From Sinotaia quadrata (Eukaryota > Mollusca > Gastropoda > Architaenioglossa > Viviparidae): a stretch of 64,000 nucleotides of DNA. The position numbers and the translations under genes were made by a program. Shown here in pieces: positions 12,640-27,900 of the stretch; within the stretch, counting starts at the first letter, position 1; each line of letters begins with the position of its first letter. The notes under the pieces were generated by a model. That model worked only from the letters and a program-made list of their open reading frames with translations. It ran no database searches and was not told where the DNA came from. Location: contig CM054180.1 of the NCBI GenBank assembly GCA_028829895.1, forward strand, positions 102,810,135 to 102,874,134, written 5' to 3'.

Positions 12640-12919
12640 CGCACATTGAGAAAGAAAATAAATAAAACGCAATCAAGACTTAGTACAGGTGAAATGAGTT
12701 CTAAGATAACTACAATGTACTTTAATACGAAACTAAGGAGTGCTAGCTATTTCTTTCCACTTTAGGCTGAAGCAATTGTCACTGGTGAAGAAAATGTCTA
12801 ACAAGGAGAAAAGCGTGTTGAAAGAATAGGAAGAAGAAGAAGAAAGAAGATAAAGACAAATTCATAAAGAAAAGAAAGCAAGAGATGACACACATTGTAA
12901 TGTGAATAATGACGTCAGA

Positions 12920-13250
12920 TAACATTATAACTATAGTGTTTAAATGTATCTAGAATGAACAGGGCAAGAAATGATGCTTTAATTAATAACATTATAACTA
13001 TAGTGTTTAAATGTATCTAGAATGAACAGGACAAGAAATGATGCATTAATAGATATATGATTTTCTGCAAACATGTCTTGTGTACGTATTGAAATACTTA
13101 TTGTGAGACAGCAGAAGAAAAAATGCTGAAAAGTAATTGTCAGGTTTTCTTTTAAGTTTCTGAAGTACGAATTGTGAGACAGCAGAAGAAAATATGCTGA
13201 AAAGTAATTGGTCAGGTTTTCTTTTAAGTTTCTGAAGTACGAATATGGCA
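12920..13250. repeat. Two local duplications
   Basis: A segment of about 60 bases (ATTATAACTATAGTGTTTAA) occurs at about 12924 and 12988. A segment of about 75 bases (TTGTGAGACAGCAGAAGAAA) occurs at about 13099 and 13171. Confidence 0.85.
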
Positions 13251-13439
13251 AACTGCGAAATAGAGTGAGCTCCCCTTAGGAGCTTTTAAAACTCAGACTT
13301 GCACTGAACATATTAGCTTTTGAAATAATATCGTATGGATGACCCAATTTAACAATAGATGTCACTGGCGTGTGCCATACTCTTTCCTCTCGAACCCTCC
13401 TGCTTGGTTACAAACATGCCATAAACTGCCGTGACTCAA

Positions 13440-14590
13440 ATACCCCTCCCTACTCTGATCTTTAGATAGGTTCGTTCGTAGTCAAACAACCACGAATAGA
13501 AGAAGTATGCAAATACAATTCAACAATAATGGCAGGGACAAATCGCAGGTTAGTTCCTATAAGAGAACAGAAATGGAGTTATTAGAGACAAGCAATAATA
13601 CATTTTACATAACCTCAATTAGACAAGGTTTCAATTGTCTTTCTCACGCTTTTGCAAGAATGCCACAAGTTATAGATTAGTTCAATTTCCACGTTTCTCT
13701 CCTCACATTGAAAACAGATAAGCTGCTTGTTCTCTCAAAGCCAACCTGAGCGCCTTTCTTTCACCGTACCAATTCCTTCAAGCAGAACAACAATTAATGC
13801 AATTTCTAGTAACTTTTCTGTACTAAAAATCATTTGGTGTAGTCAGCATACTTTTCCACCATACACCAAAGGAGTGTAGTGTATTCATTTACACTTACAC
13901 ACACTTCAGCAGATGATTCCCATGTCTACCCCAGTCATAGAGGTCTATAATTAGTAAGCCAGAAGATTCATATCACACTAAGTAGAAAAGAGAAACAGTT
14001 TTACCATCAAGCTAACAGCCACCTTTCAAGATCAGACTTCTTTGCCACTTCAAATTCAAGAGATTAGACAATAGATTTCTCTAAAGCAGGTGTACATTTA
14101 AATCTCAGGCCATTGGCTGGTCTCGTTCTTGTAAGTCATAACCATTGGATAATAAAACTGCTTAACTGTTGGGATGGTTTGCATTACATCAGCAATTTAT
14201 TGCATATTCTCAACTCGGGTTGTTTACTTACAACTCTGACACTTTCAAAAATAACATCATGAGGAGTGCCCAAGGTCGGGTTACTCTGACAATATAATAA
14301 TTTATATAACAATTAAATTTTAAAATAGAGATAGGCAAATTTACTCTGCCAAATATTGGATACTAAAAACTAATCGCTCAGTTGGGATGGTTTGTATTAC
14401 ATCAGCAATTTCTAGCATATTTTCATTTCAGGTGTTTACTTCAACTCAGACACTTTCAAAAATACCATCACAAAGAGAGCCCATGGTCGGGTCACTCTGA
14501 CAATCTAACAATTTATATAACAATTAAATTAAAAATAGGGAGAGGCAAATTTACTCCACAACAGTTGCTATGGTTGGGTGTGTGTATCAG
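13440..14590 (+). repeat. R1 dispersed repeat, internal and 3' part with 3' end duplicated
   Basis: The internal segment (ACAAATCGCAGGTTAGTTCC) is followed by the 3' end twice: about 14100-14350 and 14375-14590. Each 3' end carries GTTGGGATGGTTTG, GCCCA.GGTCGGGT and AGGCAAATTTACTC. Confidence 0.6.
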
Positions 14591-14949
14591 GGTCTCAAAG
14601 CTATCTTTCAGAACTATCACTCATCTATTCTACATTGTCTACCTTCCATTATTCTAACACGTGATCATACAGAAGTCTGTTTGGGGGATTAGCCTAAGGT
14701 TACGGGGTGGCCATAGGGTGGCGAAGAATTAACATCTTTCCCATCTCCGTCACAATGTCTTAGCCTTACAGTACAAGTAACTCATATTCATCTTTATGAA
14801 TGACTGACAGTCCGATTAACTCCCTACACTGTGTTTTTATTTACGCCTTACAATTCACGTATCTCCTTACACTAATGACAGTGTCATGCACACCGGTACT
14901 CACATACTTATCATTTGTACACAACGAATCTTAAATTAATGTATTCACG

Positions 14950-14965
14950 AACACACGCGCACACA

Positions 14966-15025
<60 letters not shown>
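14950..15025. repeat. CA microsatellite
   Basis: CACGCG units are followed by a pure CA run. Confidence 0.95.
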
Positions 15026-15026
<1 letters not shown>

Positions 15027-15726
15027 ATTCCCACTGTATGTACATAAATTCATAATCATCCCACAAAATTGTTTACACAATCTACAGATATGCACACTCC
15101 GCACAATCTACACTCATACACACCTAATCCGCTCTGCACGAACCAAAGAGCCGCAGGCGAAATTAAACCCTTGTGTTCACCTTGCGCTAGGCGCACAGAG
15201 TTGATTCAAAATATTTTTTTAAAGTATAATTCTGACCTTTATTGCAGCTGTTTGGGGCCACATGTTACAACACGCACTTTGCACACGTTTCTAATAAAGC
15301 AAGGGCGGGATTTTTTCACCTGCTGACAAGTCATAGCTATAGTACATCGATTCATTCAGAGCACTTCATACTTATTTTCGTTTCTTTTATTCTGTACCTG
15401 TTAACAGTCTGTCCCTCATTATTTATAGATCTAGTTCATAAGACGTGGTTGCCACCAAAAAAAAAAAATCTTCATTTGGTCTCCAGGAGAGGACTTTAGC
15501 ATATCGGAGAATCTCAATCTATAAATGTTATTAATCGTAAAATGTGAAATATTTTATAAACCCAGAACGTTGAGGTTATGCACGCACAGAAATATCAGCT
15601 GAACGTTGCATATTTTTCGGCCTCTCTTTCTAATTTTGGGATTTTACTCTCATGCCCAATGTTCGTTGATTCCGTGAACGGCAATATTAGTCCAATGTTG
15701 AATAGGTGATCTATTTAATATCTGTA

Positions 15727-15728
<2 letters not shown>

Positions 15729-15769
<41 letters not shown>

Positions 15770-15931
15770 GAATAATCACTTCATATTGAGGTTCATTACT
15801 AATTAAATAAATAGATACAAAAAATAAACAATTTGACAGAGAGATAATAACTTAGCTGGACAGACATGTACAAATGTAGAGTAATTCATTGAATGATTTA
15901 TGAATATATTCATAAGTCAAAATACACACAC

Positions 15932-15990
<59 letters not shown>
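15729..15990. repeat. TA (15729-15769) and CA (15924-15990) microsatellites
   Basis: Two pure dinucleotide runs are separated by about 150 bases of unique AT-rich DNA. Confidence 0.93.
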
Positions 15991-15993
<3 letters not shown>

Positions 15994-16539
15994 CAGCGTA
16001 ACTAGTGTCGAAAGTAAATGTAAATATGTATCGATTTCCAGAATTAATTCATTCTCACTGGAAATGAAGGTCTTAAACGGAATAAAACATGCATTTCGTT
16101 GTTAATGTCGATCTATGTAAATCATTTCACCAGACAGTTTTCATAATTACTAACATAGCACCGTTAATAGCAGAAACACAGCCGCAACAATTCTAATACG
16201 AAATTATAAATAGATACAGATATCAATGTTAACGTCCCTATTACTAGCATACTTATCTACGAGTGGTTCCAAACTAAAACTAACTTTTCTCCTACATCTG
16301 CTACGTTCTGGTAAACAACTAAAATATCCAACGCAAAGACGCCTTCAGTTTTCAGACTTTATATAACATAAGACTAACAATTTTCAGCCAGCCAAAGAAC
16401 TATTTACTCTTTTCCTATTTCTCTCCTATTTTGATGTCAGACTGGATTAAGGATTGATTTCAGGACTGAATAACTAAATGAATAAAAAAATATTTTTGGA
16501 ATGATTGTCGATGTGCTGTGTGATGGAATATTGAATATT

Positions 16540-16950
16540 TGAAAGACTGATTGACTTACTTTATGTTGAGATTCAAGTCTTTCAATCGTAACTATATATA
16601 TAGCACCATACTAGTTCCGACTGAATGATTTCATTTACTGACTTAAGGTTTGACTGGTTAAATGAAGGAATGTCTGATGGAAGCAGTGAATAAAACAGGT
16701 TTCCTGATTGATTGATTGATTAATTGGATGAATATTTGATTTAATTATTGATTGTCTACATAACTGATTTAATATTTGATTGACTGAATCAAGAAATGTT
16801 TGATAAATTGTATGTGTGCATGATTGGTTGAATGTTGGATTGATTGAATGCTGAAATGTTTGAAAAAATTATTCGATCTGACTTATTTAATGTTGGATTC
16901 ATTGAATAATTGAATGCTTGACTGAATGATTAAATGTCTGCCTGCAGATA
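16540..16950. repeat. Degenerate TGATTGAATG-type repeat
   Basis: Many imperfect copies of GATTGATTGAATG/AATGTTTGATT occur with no fixed period, probably an old simple repeat. Confidence 0.6.
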
Positions 16951-17431
16951 CTGGGGTGAGGTCGAAATTCATGGGAAATAAACTTTGAAATCGAACGAAT
17001 AATGAAAGCTGTGGATTATAATGAAGGGTGGTTTACGGGAAGAGATAAGACGGCTATGATTGATTGCAAGAGATAAAAGAGTTTGTGTAAGACAAGAGTT
17101 TTCCCGTGCCATAAGGTGGAACTAATCCGCAGACGACAAATCAATAAAATAGAAATACGTGCGTGTAAAAAGTTGGAAAATAGTTTATTTATTTTAATTT
17201 TACTGTATGCATAGGTTATTGTTATGGAGGTCATTTGACTGGGGCTTTGAAACTGTTCCGTAAAAAATTGTGTAGCCACACTTACTTCACAAAGTCACGA
17301 TGGTCTGTACCAAACACTGAAATTTAATAAACTTTTAAAATTGAACAAGAATGGCACGACTACAACAATTTAATGATAACCGTTACTTAAAATGTGACTT
17401 TTTTATATAGTGAAATTGTCTTCGCAACAGA

Positions 17432-17662
17432 AGAAATGTAGGAGACAAGGGACATGACTTGGAAGGCTACCAGAATAAACTCCCTGGAAACCACAGACTC
17501 GCTCCACTACTCAAAGCAGCGCTCCTCGGAAGTGCCCACATCCTCCGTAAAACCTTGGATCTCCCAGAATTTTGGTAAGATTCCGATACCTCGGATCACA
17601 ACCGACAGTCAAACAGAAGTCATGGAAAGAGGCATAATAATAATAATAATAATAACCAATTA
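17432..17662 (+). mobile_element. LINE-like retrotransposon 3' end, copy 1
   Basis: One frame reads DLEGYQNKLPGNHRLAPLLK, then AALLGSAHILRKTL and a stop. This looks like the extreme C-terminus of a reverse transcriptase protein of a non-LTR element. About 70 bases of 3' UTR and an (ATA)n tail follow at 17635-17656. It is 5'-truncated, as is usual for LINE insertions. Confidence 0.55.
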
Positions 17663-18599
17663 CTAGGGTGGAGCTTGTGTCGCACGTCGTTTGCTTGCCT
17701 AATAACTTCATTGTTAAATTAAGTCAAAATTAAATTTTCTCAAGTACATTTACCAGTAAGAGATTTACCGGAACAGAAACAGCGACTAATTCAGTTGCGA
17801 AATTAAGAGAACACAATAAACAATGGACCTTTATACTTATGGATTCATGGAGGGAATCTTTAAGTTATATTCATAAACAATTGATCTTTGAAGGTCGTTC
17901 TTTGAAACTTTGATCTGTAAGTTTTAGATCTTTTCATGAACATGCGTCTATTCACTTCGGTATTTTTAATGCAGACATTAAGAGACATTAATAAAAATTT
18001 TATTTAAAAAAACGTCATGTCCTCATCCTATGTCGTTGCTTTGATTGTTATTGTGTGGGTTTTTTTCTGTCACCGCTACCTGCATTATGCACAGGCAACA
18101 CGTGTCACTGTGAAGGACGCCATAGCAACAGAGCGTTAGTGTGACAGTTTTCACACAATGTATTTTTTCCTTTAGGGTATATATTTCAAGCAAGATTTTG
18201 AGTAGCGTCAGCGTGTTAATTAGTGATCGATTAGAGTTTGTTTCCGAACTGCAAATAATGATTGGCAAGTAAATTAGATTGTGTTTTCCTCACGGATCCT
18301 GTGGTGTCCACACCCAAAATGTTTAGATTTCACTGAAGGCTTCGGATCATTCAGTGTCTAGTATCTGTATTACCTTTTGTTGAATTAAATCGAAATGAAG
18401 CAAAAGGAGAACCCTTCAACCAAGCCAAGTAATAACATGGTATTTTAACTTAGAAGAATTAGAATCTGTGAAATGAAGAAATGACAGAAAATAACTTGCA
18501 TTTATCTACCTACCTTTTCTTTGGGGGGTTGAATACTTGTGAAAGTTAAATTATTCCGTTCTCCAGTAAATGAACAAGCTGCGCATGTGTTCATTATTC

Positions 18600-19590
18600 C
18601 CGGACTAGTCCATCAGATTGTAGGTTTCAAGTATTCTGTAGGGTAGCATCCGATGAAATTCCTGCATGTGTTCAATGGGCCTCCAATCACACCTGGCGAA
18701 ATTCCTGCATGCGTTCAATGGGCCTCCAATCACACCTAGCGAAATCCCCGCATGCTTTCAATGGGCCTCAATCATGGCTAATGAAATATAATGTTCTTAA
18801 ACAATCACATGAGTCGTGTATAAAGCCAACAGGCCTAGGCAAACATGTGGTGCAATTTGAAAGTTTGGTGTTAACTAACTGTTATATTTGTGAATGTATG
18901 AAGTACTGACAGATGAAATTTTAGTTTCGATGTGAAATAATTTGTAATGATTTCCGTATTTATTCAATACAATTACCTGATGATATTTGTATAATGTCAT
19001 GAAGTAATCCAACTGTTTGCAGTTAGTTCATAAATGCATAAATAAATCTACATCTTACTTAATACATGATACATCACCTCTTGTATAAATATACATCTTG
19101 TTAAACAATAGTTCCACGGTTACATTACTGCGTCATCGCTCCCAGAAAGATATGACATTTGTCACGATGTAACCCAAGACTGTCTTCGCTTTTAATAGCA
19201 AATAATTCTAACAAATTCTGCGTGAAAGTTTGAATTTCATCGGCTGTAAGAATGTTGTAATGACGAGTTATGCCTAGCGTACAAGTCTGTATAACCTATG
19301 AACTGTAGTGACCATACCGAAAATACGTTTTTCACTGGTTTAAGAATTTATTTTACCACAAAAGATACATACCCAAAGACTTTCTTCAAGAAGTCATATA
19401 TCAGCGACAATGACGAATGAACAAACACTATCGAAGTCCAATTACCAGAAATTCCTCACACTATCAAATCAGAACGAACCCACACGTTTCCCTACGTTGC
19501 ATGACGGGTTATCGTTGCAGTGTTTATGATAATATCCCCTGTTATCGTGCAGAGTTATAGAAATGTAGTACTGGTGCACCAGGAAAGCAT
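18600..19590 (+). repeat. R3 repeat, about 1 kb, inverted partner of 30355-31420
   Basis: Collinear with the reverse complement of 30355-31420. Anchor matches are ATCCGATGA.ATT, GATTTCCG.ATTTATT, AGCCGATGAAATTCAAA (AGCCAATGAAATTCAAA in the partner), ACTTCTTGAAGA reversed, and GTACTGGTGCACC near the end. At 18655-18785 a segment of about 50 bases is repeated three times. Confidence 0.55.
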
Positions 19591-19731
19591 ACTTTTAGTT
19601 TAATTTGACAACTTTAAAGAGAGAAACAATGTTTCATTCATAAAAAAATATCTACTACGTGTAGAAATGCTACATGCAAAGGATGTTATGCAAATTCCAT
19701 TAATGATGATAAAGATGATGATACTCTCTCT

Positions 19732-19772
19732 TTTCTTCTTCTCCGTCTTCTTCTTCTTCTTCTTCTTCTTCT
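19732..19772. repeat. CTT microsatellite
   Basis: A run of TTC triplets with a few interruptions. Confidence 0.9.
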
Positions 19773-20445
19773 CTTTCTTTGACTGAGATTATGACAGCTT
19801 CCGTCCTGAGCTGATTTCGCTGCCTGGCGCAAGGTGTGCGGCTGGAGGGTAGTTTCAGATGTGGTTGTGCCGAGTGGAGTGAAGAATGGTTAATAGAAAG
19901 TTGAAATTGTGATGATGGTGCATGGGAGTGGAGGTAATTTGACTGTTCTGTTTTGTTTTACCTTTGCGTCATGCTTCCATAATTGATTGCTTCTCATTTT
20001 CCAGGCTTGATGGTAGCTGTTGAAGCCTATTTTCTAGAACTTTTTCTCTCTATTATTTCCAATGAACCATTTTATATTTATTTTATATTTCTAACTGTTA
20101 CAAATTTTGAGACTATTTAGAGTCTAAATTTTATGACTATGTCTTAATTTTATTGTAATTGTTTGGTTTGAGTATTTAGATGGACCTCCAAGTCATTACT
20201 TTAGGTGACTAGTCCCAGGATTTGGGGGAGGCATAGACGTGGTGGGTGGTAGGGGGCATCATTGAGACACCGACAGATTGTAAATCAGAACAGTCCTCCT
20301 GGGTGAAAAGGGCTGGGAATGAAAAAAAATATAAACTTCACGATAGCTCACTGTCCACTTGATCTTCAGATGCACATTTCTACATACACCACAAACACAA
20401 AATTAAAGTTTATGACATATGTCCCATTCCAAGTTAAAATCAGTT

Positions 20446-20625
20446 GTTTATAACCTGACACTAGCTCCACCTCACACCTGGTTTATAACCTGACACTAGC
20501 TCCAACTCACACCTGCTTTATAACCTGACACTAGCTCCAACTCACACCTGCTTTATAACCTGACACTAGCTCCAACTCACACCTGCTTTATAACATGACA
20601 ACAGCTCCAACTCATACCTGGTGAA
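20446..20625. repeat. 35-bp minisatellite, about 5 units
   Basis: Units carry TATAACCTGACACTAGCTCC and ACTCACACCTG. Confidence 0.9.
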
Positions 20626-20749
20626 TGGCTGTGTGATTTCAGACCGGTTTAGTGGGGAGGGGGACATAGGAGTAAATTATTAATCAAGTGTTTGAGTTGG
20701 GTTTTGCTCTGGAACCAAAGCATCACTTAGGCTCCATTGCGATAAATTA

Positions 20750-22289
<1,540 letters not shown>

Positions 22290-22330
22290 TTCACTCAGTT
22301 CTATGATAAGGTTCATTAAGGCTAAGATAA

Positions 22331-22562
22331 AATCAAGTGGTGAAACAGAATGTTCAATAAGGTATGATATGGATATGTTCAGTAAGGTAAGTTATGAGTG
22401 CGCTTAGTGAGGTAATATACGGGTATGTTCAGTAAGGTAAGATACGGGTATGTTCAGTAAGGTAAGGTAAGATACGGGTACGTTCAGTAAGGTAAGATAC
22501 GGATGTGTTCAGTGAGATAATATACGGGTGTGTTCAGTGAGGTAAGGTAGTCGTGTTTTCAG
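22331..22562. repeat. About 24-bp minisatellite, about 9 units
   Basis: Units resemble GTTCAGTAAGGTAAGATACG with drift in sequence and length. Confidence 0.85.
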
Positions 22563-23139
22563 TACAGTAAGATAAAGTTATGTGAGAGACAGGATCAAGC
22601 AGGGTAAAAGAAAGACAACAATCAAAAAGAATAAGATAATCTTGTTTAGAGTATAATACAGATCAGTAATGGAAAGTAAAATTGTATAAGAGATACATGC
22701 ACAAGAGAAAGATACTTCATGAAACATATGGTACAGTTCAGAACGGGTCTGATAATGTTCAGAAGTCGGATGAAATTCAGTACATGTATTGGCACACAGG
22801 CTGGTGTTCTCTTGTGTCTCCCTCCCCTCTCCAGGCAGCTCAGAGGAATTAATGCCTGAGTTTGTACGACTTATTCACATACATTTTCACTTGACACCAC
22901 CTTACAAATGGTGTACATGATATTAAATGAAATATTTTTAAAATGTATTTTACTTATCAGACACAGAAAGTACATATTTGTTCCGTTTGTCAGATCGATA
23001 CGAACGCCATTTTCTAAGTGTAATAAGCACTATAATCTGGAATACAGTTCACATTGTACTTGGTTAAAAGTGGTTGTCAATGTCTGCGCTTGAATGCATA
23101 TCATGATTTAAATAATCAGCCGTCGTTTTAGGGCTTTAC

Positions 23140-23470
23140 TAATTAATTGGTCAGCCTGCGCCCGAATGTGTGTCACGGCCAGTCTTTGCCTGAATGTGAG
23201 TCACGGTTTAAATTATTTGTCTGCGTTTGAAGGGGGACAAGATTTAATGTTCAGTCAGCACCTGATTTGTGTCACGTTTTAATGGTCAGTCAATGCTGGA
23301 AGGGTGATATGGTTTAAATAACCAGTCTTCACTTGAAGGGGTTACACTTTAATGGTCATCAACGCCTGAAGGTGTGTCACGGTTTAAAGGATCAGTCTGC
23401 ATATGAAAGGGTCACAATTTATTGATAAGGCAACGCCTGAAGGAGTGTCACAATATAAAGAAACAGTCCA
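23140..23470. repeat. Degenerate about 45-bp tandem repeat
   Basis: Recurrent TGTCACGGTTTAAA and GTCAGTC..CGCCTGAAGG motifs occur about eight times. Confidence 0.75.
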
Positions 23471-23639
23471 GATTGTCAATTGGGGTTGGCACGCAAACAT
23501 TAGCCGGTAGAGCGATATTTTGAACTTTTTTTTTTGTCGCTAAAGTGTTTTATGCTCCATGCAATTTCTGATAAAATCTAGCAGGTTACTAATAGCTTCA
23601 AAACTTAGGACATTGCCTGTTTGCGACATGCATCCCTTT

Positions 23640-24325
23640 TTTACTGGTTATGATTATCATTCTTATTCATCCATAACTAATTACAGGTGATGAAGAAATA
23701 TTCATTTACGTTTAGTAATATTTCTTCCAAGAGACATCACTCGTTTCTCACTTAACAGATTATAGTAGTAAAAATCGAATCTCTTCCACAATAATAAGAC
23801 AGACGTTTTAGTAGGTGGAAATTTCTTACTAAAGCAGAAATAAAAATCAGTCTTTATTTCTATATAACGAGCCCCCATCCGTCCTCTTCTACTCCGACAT
23901 ATAGTTTAATAATATGTGCAGGAAGGTTTAATAAGTTTAACGATCTATTTTTAAATCAACTATCAAATATAAACATACAAAAATACAATAAGAAGGTTAT
24001 TTGACATCAATATTCCAATATTCCAAGTTTAACAAGAGAATTTTCTAATGCAGGTAAACATTTTAATCTCAGCCAATTGGCTTGTCTCGTTCTCCTAAAT
24101 CATAACCATTGGATAATAAAAACTACTCACTGAGTTGGGATGGTTTGCATTAAATCAGCAATTTCAAGCGTATTCTCAACTCGGGTGTTTACATCAGACA
24201 CTTCAGACACTTCAGACCGTCATAAAAGTGCCCAAGGTCGGGTTACTCTGATAATTTAACAATTTATATAATAATTAAATTTTAAAATAGAAATAGGCAT
24301 ATTTATTCTGCCACACTATCTATCT
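23640..24325 (+). repeat. R1 dispersed repeat, internally deleted copy
   Basis: The 5' part (CATAACTAATTACAGGTGATG, ACGAGCCCCCATCCGTCC) is joined to the 3' part (CCAAGGTCGGGTTACTCTG, ending CTGCCACAC). Confidence 0.6.
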
Positions 24326-24754
24326 ATCTATCTATTAGTTGAGTCTGACTAGATCACTTGTGTTGGCGTGAATTCTTTATAATGTAAGTAATGTTTATTA
24401 CATAATCCTAACAGAAGTGTCATATACCTGTGATCTATTTTCTTATCTATCATTATTTTATGACATTTACCAGTCCAAACTGTGCTTTGGGGAGCTGACC
24501 TTTGGATAACTATAATTCTGAAAGGAAATCATTTAAACATTCGCAGAGACTGATCCCCCCTTTTCAACTCCATTGATAAGACTTCATACTCTCTGGACGA
24601 TTGATGTCACAGGAAAAAGAAACTTTTTTTGCAAAGCGAATTTTATTTGTTCATTGGCTCATCTCGGTACAGAATACACTGGGAAGATATATCTATAATA
24701 CTTAGTATGCCTCGCTATATATCATTTTCACAACCCCAATCCGTCGCCCCCCCC

Positions 24755-24995
24755 CTCCCACTTATCAGTTGTACGAGTCTCAGGAAACGTGCAAAGACTG
24801 GCGGTGACCTAATTTTTAAAACTATTACCTGCACGATTTATCAGAAACTGCAGGGATCATAAAACACTTTAACGACAAAGGGCATTGCTGAAGATAATGG
24901 AGTACCGGCTGTGGTCTGCATGCTAATCCTAGCCTGGCGATTTAGAGCGTAGCGTGTCTTGAGGCACAGTGTGACGATTTAAAGCATAACACACA
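24755..24995 (+). repeat. R2 dispersed repeat copy 1
   Basis: It matches 26215-26490 in the same order: AAACGTGCAAAGAC, GGTGACCTA, TGCAGGGATCATAAAACAC, TTTAACGACAAAG. Confidence 0.5.
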
Positions 24996-26214
24996 TCAGG
25001 TGATTTACACTTAAGTGTAGGTCGATTAAAAATATTTTTGACGCTATGAGCAAAAGAATGAATAGAAAGCTTGCCTCTACATGCATGTTTCAAGTCATAT
25101 AGTAAAAATATAAATATAAAAAGGGAATATTGGCGTCACAAACCATGATTTTAACAGGATGAAAGTTTACGTGCGTATGTGGGGTTAGTCAGTGTAGCAG
25201 GCTGTGCCCGTGCGGCAATTTACGTTCCTTTCGTTTTTCAATTTCTAATTGTCTGTTTTCTTTTTAATAACTGATATTTAATATTGCAAAGTGTACAATC
25301 TATTCTTGACCTTCATAATGGTTTATTGTATGGTCAGCCACGACCACCCACACTGCACGAGACCAGGGGAATTAGGTCAAGTAGTAGACCATTGGACAAG
25401 CATGAAGTATAGAGACGTAAAAGGGGAATGATTAGTAGTGGTGGGTGATGTTAATAGGATGCGTTGCAACCATATATGGATAATTGAGTTCCCCTCCTGA
25501 TACACACAAAATGGTGGTCTTGTAATTACAATTAGGAAATCGAAGTTGTATCATATTAGTTGAAAGCCTGAGACGAACTAATAAGACATATTTTTTTCAA
25601 GAAAGGTTCTGAGGTAAATGAATGGAATATTTTAGGAAGAGGGTAGTTTGTAGTGTGAAAGTATTATGTGCTTGACATTAAATTTTAGTGACAGCTATTA
25701 GAATTGTTGAATATAATGCACAGACAGTGTTTGTCTGCAGGAATGGTATAGTCAGCAATGCATTCCAAATGTAAAATTTAAATGCGAAATTCTCAATGCA
25801 AAAGATCAATAAAGTCAGGGGACGCATTTCTGACTTCAAGGAGCAATTACGTCACTAACGTAAAATTGTTTATAATAGCAATTACGTCATCAGGTAAAAA
25901 TTGTTTAACAAGGAACCACACATTAAATGAATATATCTATCCAACTAGGTGGAGTTATGAATTGAATAAAGATAGGGATCGCATTTCGCATTACCGGGAT
26001 CCACTAAATCAATAAAGACGAAGGAGCACACAAATTTACACTCTCAGAAACATAGTAGACCAGCAATACAACAATTGTGTATGCATATGTGTGAGTAAAG
26101 CAATAAGTGCGTTTGATTCATAACAGACGCAATTGACATCTGTGTGCCAGAAAGCAGGTTTATCAAATAAGATTAAATGACAGTTCAGAGAAAACGAAGA
26201 TTATAACGTGTACA

Positions 26215-26490
26215 CTTATCTCATCCACATCCTCTCCGCTTATCAGAAACGCGCAAAGGCAATGACCTACATTTTGAAACTATGACCTAAAATATTTTAA
26301 CGGAAATGGCAGGGAACACAAAACGCTTTAACGCCAAGAAAGCAGTGTTGAAAATATCGAACTGCAGGGTGTTGTTGTTTCGTGCCAATTCCGTCTTGAC
26401 ATCCTATAATGATAATTAATTTATCACACGCTTTCAGAAACAGACTGAGGGTTGAAAGCGTGGCACACTTCGAGGTCAGGGTGACTTTCT
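26215..26490 (+). repeat. R2 dispersed repeat copy 2
   Basis: AAACGCGCAAAGGC, AATGACCTA, GGCAGGGAACACAAAACGC and TTTAACGCCAAG align to the first copy at 24755. No coding capacity. Confidence 0.5.
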
Positions 26491-27052
26491 GTGAGAACAA
26501 GCAAAATACGCTTTTAAAATGGTATTTCCTTTCACATAATTGTATAAACATTGATAAAGGTTAAAGGTTAGACATATATACTTTTATGAGAACGTGTGGG
26601 CACTATGGATATTGTCACAACCATCATCGTCGTAATCATCATAGACATTGTCATCATAATCAACAAGAACATCATCAACAGCATCGTACGTCGTCAGCGT
26701 CATTGTTGTCACAATTATTTTCATTTCGTCATCAAAGGATTCCGGTCATCATCATATTATTATTCAATGTCACAGTTTTACCACCAAAACATCTTCGTTG
26801 CCATCATCATTTAAATGGTATTTTTTGTCGTGCCGTAGTGTGTGGGGAATTAAAAAAAAATAGTTCAGTAAAACATGAAAATTCCAGAAGACAAAGAAGG
26901 CTTTACAGTACCTCGTGCTACACTCTTTAACGACATGATTCTTGTATAAAAACATGGCCGTCCGAAAATGTGATTATTTACATGCAATACAGGTCTTACA
27001 ATCTCAAGTTCTTTATTTGTCTGTATATAAAAGAGTGTTAGATTTATCTTTT

Positions 27053-27424
27053 CATCAATAATGTTGTTATATCAATATGTGCGATATGTGGTGTCATGAC
27101 AATTACAATGAAATACATTACCTGACATCAACAATATTGTAATATCAATATGTACGATATGTGGTGCCATGACAATTACAATGAAATACATTACCTGACA
27201 TCAATAATATTGTAATATCAAAATGTACGATATGTGGTGCCATGACAATTACAATGAAATACATTACCTGACATCAATAATATTGTAATATCAAAATGTA
27301 CGATATGTGGTGCCATGACAATTACAATGAAATACATTACCTGACATCAATAATATTGTAATATCAAAATGTACGATATGTGGTGCCATGACAATTACAA
27401 TGAAATACATTACCTGACATCAAT
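27053..27424. repeat. 73-bp tandem array, 5 units
   Basis: GTGGTGCCATGACAATTACA recurs at 27161, 27234, 27307 and 27380, exactly 73 bases apart. The first unit (27057 on) differs most. Confidence 0.95.
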
Positions 27425-27429
27425 AGTCC

Positions 27430-27900
27430 ACGAACAAACAAACGTTCGGATAATTTTACGTTATACAGTCTCTATATATAATGAGATAAAATTACAGTTC
27501 AACAATAGAGTCAATACAAATCGCAGGTTAGTCTTATCAGAGAAAAGGAATAGAGGTGAACAGTTTTAGTTTACTTAACCTGATTCAGCGCGGTCTTAAC
27601 AGTCTTTGCGCCATTTGCCAACATGTCACAATTTATAGTTCAGTTCAAATTTCGTCTGCTCCATGTGTATCACTCGCAAGTGGAAAACACTGTTCCGCTG
27701 CTTGGAGTTGACCTGGGCGTTTCCTCTCGCCATGTCATCCCTTTCAAACGGAACAATAAATGTAAAGATGTCCCACAATTTCTCTACACTAGAAATTGTT
27801 TGGCAGTTAACAAATCTTGCCGCAAGACATCAGTAGAGTGCAGTGTTCCTACTTACACCCGTTCCTGCCTTTATCAGGGTTGGTCATAGCAGTTTACAAC
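27430..27900 (+). repeat. R1 dispersed repeat, internal fragment
   Basis: CAATACAAATCGCAGGTTAG, AACCTGATTCAGC.C.GTCTTAACAGTC and ACAATTTATAGTTCAGTTCA match the copies at 13500 and 29480. It directly follows the 73-bp array. Confidence 0.55.

Larger units (their letters stand above)
14600..18590. other. Intergenic stretch without a recognised gene
   Basis: Besides the microsatellites, the degenerate repeat and the LINE-like fragment, I see no exon with support. Short frames at 15069-15499, 17016-17279 and 18023-18268 have no recognisable content. Confidence 0.6.

Noticed and set aside
24629..24862. 77-codon plus-strand frame
   Set aside because: It overlaps the R2 dispersed repeat and is not preserved in the second R2 copy.
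26586..26930. His-rich 114-codon frame
   Set aside because: Produced by an ATC-rich low-complexity stretch; no splice context or family match.
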